From Paramarasmius palmivorus (Eukaryota; Basidiomycota; Agaricomycetes; Agaricales; Marasmiaceae), in assembly GCA_037176845.1 (NCBI GenBank), contig JAYKXP010000007.1:186001-250000 (forward strand): 64,000 nt of DNA, in the 5' to 3' direction. Numbering within the stretch: position 1 is the first letter of the stretch; each line of letters begins with the position of its first letter. Of this stretch, positions 58,691 to 64,000 are shown one piece after another. Made by a program: the position numbers and the translations under genes. Under the pieces are notes generated by a model. It searched no databases. It saw only the letters and a list, made by a program, of their open reading frames with translations, and was not told the DNA's origin.

Positions 58691-59610
58691 TCAAACAGGC
58701 TTCCTCGCACAGACGAGACACATCTCCAGCCCATAAAGTACCTGCATTTCTGCCTCTTTTACAAACTCCTCGAGCAATGCATCGTATTCATTCTCGTCCT
58801 TCGCCATGCCAAACCCGTCATTCAGCAATACCAGGTCCTTTATTGCACGTAGAGATTTGGTGGTGTTATCCAACGCCTCTACGCCATCCTCGCCGCCAAA
58901 ACGCCTTCCCAGCTTTGGCGCCGGCTTGATTTGGACACTGACATCTTGAAAACCAGCTTCTTCTAGCATGCGCGGTAAATGAGATTGAGCACCAGTCATA
59001 TATCCCCCTTTTTCCTTGATGCGAAGCCATAACTGATGGAAGATGTCTGCGTTGGTACCTTCCAGTGGTTTGTTGCTAGAGGGTATTCCTGTAACTTCGA
59101 CTAATTGAACGTGACCGCCCGGTTTGGTGACTCTGTATAATTCCGCTATGTCGAGGGGCCAATCCGTGGCTTTGAGTGCAACGGTGAGGAGTGATTGATT
59201 GACGAGGTCGAATTTAGCGGTCCAGTCTTTAGGCAAAGATGTAACGGAAGACAGCGTGTAGTGGATGTTTGGTGGTGCCTCGGAAGGACGCCAGAGAGTT
59301 GGGGCGAGGTCCACTGCATATAAGGATACTGATGATGGCAGCTCTTTAGCCAACGAGAGGATCCATGCACCTGTCCCAGTCGCTGCGTCGAGGACTGCGC
59401 CATCAGGTGGAATAGTAGCTCCGGGGTCGATGATTAGGTTGCGGCCTTGCCATTTCTTGTAGAAGTAGAACTGTTGATTTAACCTGGTGAAGATTGGAAT
59501 TAACTGGTATATTCAATGGTCAAAATAAGGCACAGGTCGCACCTTTCGCGTTCTGCGTCGCCTCTGTCAAGTATAGCATAATGAGACTGGAGAGTCGGGT
59601 CGTTACCCAT
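58691..59610 (-). CDS. SAM-dependent methyltransferase 5
   Basis: Intact last member of the array. Exon 1 MGNDPTLQSHYAILDRGDAE then RER (start 59610), intron of about 60 bases, then LNQQFYFYKKWQGRNLIIDP, LDAATGTGAWILSLAKELPS, SVSLYAVDLAPTLWRPSEAP, PPNIHYTLSSVTSLPKDW, DIAELYRVTKPGGHVQLVEV, and the C-terminus GLEMCLVCARKPV. About 285 residues. Its C-terminal half (KLGRRFGGEDGVEALDNTTK) is closer to methyltransferase 2 than to 3 and 4, so the array has two sub-lineages. Substrate unknown. Confidence 0.87.
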
Positions 59611-60793
59611 GGCTGGAAGAAAGAGAGAGAAAGAGAGCCATCCAGGTGAAAAATATATTAGCGCGGAGCGGATGTATCAGGCCCTACTTCCGTAGCCGTA
59701 TCCGAGACCAGCCGAGACCTCAAGATGGCTCCCGAGTTATCGTAATGATGCGTACGTCGTGCGAGGAAGGACGGGTATTTGATGTCAGTAGACATGTGAT
59801 AAAATCGCCAACTTCACTCTGCAGTTCTTGAATTTCCAGTCTTCCGTCTCCACCAATCAGCTGCAATTCTCTTTGATCCATCACTAGTGTCCATTAAACG
59901 TCCAAGTATAGAATCTCAAGTGAGAATAGTCTAGATAAGGAGGAGCACGCAGCGGCGATACGTTTATTTGAGATCTAGTCCTCGTGCTGAGCGCGTGCAT
60001 GTATGCCAGTGGGACTTTAATGAACCGTCCAAATGAACTTCGGATTCCGGATTGTAACGCGCGATTGATGGAACTAGAAACTTGAAAGGTGGGTCTGCTA
60101 ACGCGGGTCGGGATGTGAGTGGTCAATAGGAATTGGGGTGAAGAATCAAAGTGTTTATCGATGTCCGGCTGTTTATCAAGGCACCTTGAAGAAGGGATTC
60201 ATTTGATTGTCACTACTCCCGATGGCGTCGGTAGATGGCACGGAAGTAGCCAATTTGGTAAGGTTTGAGGATTATTCGGTGATGCCTCGAACAAGGATCG
60301 CTGTTGGATATCAGATGTGTTCAACATTAGACGAGGCTTTGGTGGTAGCTGAACTCGCTGGAAGGGAGCGGAAGTGATATACGTTAACAACAACGCAAAA
60401 TGAAATGCATGATCCGTGAACTTACCTCCCACAGAGATATGTAGTTCTTTGTCGGTCCTGCGAAACTATCGACAAACTGGGTATCGAACGCAGCAAAGAT
60501 GGCAATCCACCATCACAAGTACCAAGAAACTGGTCAACCTACCAGTCGTATTTCAATGAGAATTAGTCCTGGTGAGTATCCTCGAGAGTGATATAGAAGA
60601 AATGCTGAGAAGATAGGTGTTCCTTTAGGTGGTTCCAGAGAGTCCCTTAGAGTCCGGTGTTGGGTCGGGAATAACCCGTACAGTATTGTGTCACACCCTC
60701 GTCACACGCTCCAGCCCTTCCCAAACAGCTACTTATATGTACAAAGGCGCTGTTCATCTTACACCTTAACCACGACCATATTCGTCGCCCTCA
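59611..60793. other. 1.2 kb gap before the J-domain gene
   Basis: No gene recognised; small frames on the minus strand (59884-60126, 60199-60432) show no motif. The last 100 bases form the promoter/leader of the J-domain gene. Confidence 0.4.
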
Positions 60794-62311
60794 ATGTCTA
60801 GGGATTTGTACGAGACTCTCGGTGTAGCAAAGGAGGCTACACCAGAGCAGAGTACGTCGTTCAGCTTCCGTTCGTTATACAAGTTCGGAAACTAATTTGC
60901 TTCCTTTAGTTCGCAAAGCATACAAAAAGCGCGCCCTTGAAACTCATCCAGACCGACATCCAAATGCTACCCCTTCCGAGAAGGCTCAAATTGAGGAGAG
61001 TTTCAGAGAGGTACGTACTTTGTCCACTGACACTCCACTTCATTACCGAGCGATCCCCCACATTTAGATTTCCAATGCCTACGAAGTTTTGAATAGTCCT
61101 GAAAGTCGACAAGTGAGCCTTGCGTTTTGTATGCTCGCCAATGCCGCTCACAACAGATACTCCCAGCTTTATGACATGCATGGTGTATGGCCGCCACCCA
61201 GCCCCGACGCAGAACCTTCCAGAAGGCATCATCCCCGCAGTCACAGCAGTAGGCATCGACGCCACGATTCGTTTGATGACCCATTCTTCAAAGGACCCTT
61301 CATGAATGATCCATTCATTCACCGGCCTTTCCAATCCTTCTCGTTCACCGACCCATTCGATTTGTTCGAGAGGATGTTCCCTCGTCAAATTTTTGACGAG
61401 CCGATTTATCCCCAACACCACAGCCACCACCACCACCGCTCAAGAGACCCATTTCGACAAGAGGATCCTTTCGCTCTTTCTCGTCACCTTCACAACGACC
61501 TTAACAACTTCATGTCGAGCATGCAACGCAACATGCTTATGGGTTTTGGCGACGTTCATACACTACCTGCACGTCATGCAAGTGTCGACGGACAAGCCAA
61601 TTATGCCCGTCAAGTTCATATAACGAAGACCGTCAACGGCGTCACGCAGACAATTCAGAAGACTCGAGACTGGGATGTCAGTTCGGTTCTTTCGCTCTAC
61701 CGTGTGTTCCATCTCACATATTCTTAGGGTAACGAGCGTGTCATCAAAACCTATCCTGATGGAAGAAGGGTTGTTACTGTCAACGGAGTCGAGCAGCGAG
61801 AGCAGAGTTATTTGCCCTCTTCCTCTCGGAACCCGCCAGATCCTCGTGGTATCCCACCTCCGCCTAGCACAGGCCACTACGGAAATGATCACCTCCCTCC
61901 GCCACCACCGTACACGCCTGGTGAGGATATTCTTACCAGATCTATTGTCAGGTACTCATCGTGTTTAGCTCATCCAGACCACGCTTACTCGCGACATCGC
62001 AGCCGCCATTCTTCGCATCCTGATACACGTGAGTAACATGTTTTCTACGACACGTTCACGTTCATTTATCATTGATTGATTTCGTCCTAGATGCACCTGT
62101 AATACCACCGTCCCACATGTATGGTGAGCTTGACATCTCTATTCCTCCTAAGTAAGAACTTGCTAACTCGTCACCCCTGTCAGACCCATATCAACCAGGT
62201 TAGTGAACTTCTGTGGGGCACCGTTGAGAGTACTGACGTTACCTAGCCCCCAATATGCCAGATACGCATGACCATAGCTCTTCGAAGAAGAAAAGATGGG
62301 GATTCTTCTAA
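60794..62311 (+). CDS. DnaJ/Hsp40 protein with C-terminal Pro-rich tail and micro-exons
   Basis: Hsp70 co-chaperone. The J domain is built from four exons: MSRDLYETLGVAKEATPEQ, then IRKAYKKRALETHPDRHPNA (with the HPD triad), EKAQIEESFREISNAYEVLN and SPESRQ, LYDMHGVWPPP. Next a region rich in His, Phe, Asp and Pro (DPFFKGPFMNDPFIHRPF, FDLFERMFPRQIFDEP, a run of His), then a beta-type segment RQVHITKTVNGVTQTIQKTR, spliced to GNERVIKTYPDGRRVVTVNG. The tail is Pro/Tyr-rich with very small exons (including one of 15 bases, DPYQP, at about 62183-62197) and ends SSSKKKRWGFF at 62311. The DPF-rich middle and the ITKTVNG segment recall DnaJB6-like architectures, which is inference. Stop chosen by phase through the micro-exons. 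Confidence 0.85.
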
Positions 62312-62511
62312 ACACCTTAGCAATTACAGCCGCATTCCTAATCCTTTCCTTCTTACGTGTTGTACAATATCTGCCTTTTCTGCGCGCTGTAACCTCTGTA
62401 TCGATAACGATTCATAATTTGTCGGACGGCGCACTCAGTGTGTGCAACATTATGTACATTAAAAATGAAATTTGCTTGTTGTTCTGATACTAGTCGTCTA
62501 GAAGTACTGGT

Positions 62512-64000
62512 TTACCATCTAAAGGACTTGTCCAAGAGATCCCAATCAACAGGTTCGCCACTACGTCGCATAAGATTCGTATCTCCTTTCTTATCCAAGA
62601 AGTACCACAACCAAAGTGGTTCTCCGACCAACGACCGAGATCCGATGGTTTTTCCAGTATGAGCTCGTGCTTCAAATGCAATGCTTTTGAGTCTTGGAAT
62701 GCTTGCTGCCAAAGTATTCGCCCACGTCTGCGAGGATTCATCGACCGAGCCAATCTTCCTATATCCACCATCCCTGTAAGGATCCTCTTTGAGTTCGACC
62801 GCAAGTTTCAGCGTTTCCAGGAAATGAAGCTGCGATAGTGTGTTCACAAACGCCGACTGTAATCATTGATCTCATTCAGTGGCTCTGCCTAGGTTGAATG
62901 AATGACGACGTACCAAATCTGACTCTGGCTCTCCTCCGCGATTAAAGTATCGGATACCCTGCAGCTCCAAGATTCGCAAACCAGGGAACAAGTCGCAGAT
63001 ACACTTCAGTAACTCTGGGCTTATGCACCAGCCCATGTTAATACGAAGATGCTCCAGGTTGGGCACACTGCCCATGGCATGACGCATAGCACGGAACGTT
63101 TGAGTCATCTTTTCAAGTGCATGGTATGCGAGTAGGTCCCCACTAGCCATGACACGATCCCAATATGGCACAAAGTCAAGTACAAGGCACTTGAGTGAGT
63201 GGGGAAGACGACGTAATATGTTGTCCGTAAGAGACGGATTACAGATAACCAGCGTCTCGAGTAATGATGGAAATAGATTGGGCTCTCCAGGGGGCGGTGA
63301 TGCGTCTCTTGGCATTAATACGTATCGCTGAGGTGAAATGCCAATCATTCGAAGTCTGCAGCATACCTCGACCGATGAAATCTTTGGCATGCAACGCAAG
63401 ACTTGCCAGATTGGATACTGGTCCCAGTCTACTGGGGGATAACCTCGGAGGACGAGCTTCTTCAAGCACGGAAAATTAGATTCCGAGCAGGCAAAAGCAG
63501 CTAATGAGAAATGCTCCCCTGGCACATCCAACTCGAATAAGGTTTCCCGGCAGCCCATAACCATGTTGGTAACACAATTCATCGACTGACGTTGTATGTA
63601 TTCTGGAGCAGCATGCAACGATGTATTATCAGGTTGCTTGATCACCAGCTTTCGGATCCCTGAGATTTCGTTGAATCTGTGTACAAAATTTCGAAGAAGG
63701 AAGGAAGTTGATACTTCCAAAGTCTGAATCGATGGCAAAGGATTCTCAGCCAAGCATGTCAGGAAAGCCAAGCTCGGTGGAACCCGCATTGGATAAACAA
63801 ATGTGACAAGGGATGGGAGTTGTGATAGGATCTGTGATAGAATGAGCAAGGCTAGTTCATGATTGTGGCCAGTCGCCCAACGAGCCTCGACCAATGTAAG
63901 TCGCCTAAAATCTGTTGTGTGAGCTGGATTTGGTACAGTTTCGGCTTCAGTACACGCACCGAATATGAACCCACAATTCGGGTGGATAGAATTCCGGCGT
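62512..64000 (-). CDS. F-box/LRR-like protein, 5' end outside window
   Basis: The minus strand enters at base 64000 with an F-box-like segment (EFYPPELWVHI), an intron of about 55 bases (63914-63968) joins it in phase to RLTLVEARWATGHNHELALL, and the body has the repeating Leu pattern of LRR-like F-box proteins: SLVTFVYPMRVPPSLAFLTC, IRKLVIKQ, LFELDVPGEHFSLAAFACSE, LKKLVLRGYPPVDWDQYPIW, LLETLVICNPSLTDNILRRL, HLRINMGWCISPELLKCICD and LRILELQGI. An intron near 62875-62935 leads to the last exon (AFVNTLSQLHFLETLKLAVE) ending LLDKSFRW at 62512. Likely an SCF substrate adaptor; substrate unknown. The N-terminus lies beyond the window. Confidence 0.8.

Noticed and set aside
53820..59610. Biosynthetic gene cluster built around the methyltransferases
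   Set aside because: No core synthase, transporter, P450 or regulator lies in or next to the array; F-box and J-domain genes flank it.

Overview
The window is nuclear DNA from a basidiomycete fungus, almost certainly a mushroom-forming agaricomycete. Most genes are split by many 48-60 base GT-AG introns. Gene spacing is tight, and the housekeeping genes (LEO1, ataxin-10, VMA12, JHD1-type demethylase, GPI10, DPM1, SWA2/auxilin, ETP1/BRAP, SEC14, a UBC2/STE50 adaptor with two SH3 domains) have basidiomycete-style architectures. Several other genes resemble families I know only as expanded in agarics. Exon joins below were worked out by hand from splice signals, reading phase and family conservation; no search was run.

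Layout. 0-25.6 kb is a dense housekeeping block: an EamA transporter (3' end outside the window), a conserved unnamed protein, LEO1, ataxin-10, VMA12, a PHD+JmjC demethylase, GPI10, two small secreted paralogs (one with a premature stop) flanking an unnamed gene, SWA2, DPM1, a Nudix hydrolase and ETP1/BRAP. 25.8-38.4 kb is built around NmrA-like reductases: three intact copies, an internally deleted copy, a shredded copy, and an N-terminally truncated kinase-like relic lodged between duplicated flanks. Inserted in this block is a divergent pair only 89 bases apart: a clathrin-adaptor-like low-complexity protein and the UBC2/STE50 MAPK adaptor. 39.8-46 kb holds a MAPKKK-like kinase joined in frame to a large agaric-type domain, a second Nudix CoA-pyrophosphatase and SEC14. 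46-51.7 kb is gene-poor. 51.8-59.6 kb holds an F-box protein and a five-member SAM-methyltransferase array (one member killed by a single nonsense codon, one with a broken first splice donor). 60.8-64 kb has a J-domain protein and an F-box/LRR-like protein running off the right end.

How genes relate. DPM1 makes the dolichol-phosphate-mannose that GPI10 uses, so two steps of ER mannosylation sit 6 kb apart. SWA2, SEC14, VMA12 and the adaptor-like protein all serve membrane traffic. The accessory parts (NmrA block, methyltransferase array, kinase fusion, F-box genes) show recent duplication and decay. The most unusual objects are the kinase fusion, the duplicated NmrA promoter/relic landscape, three likely GC-AG introns, and the methyltransferase array.
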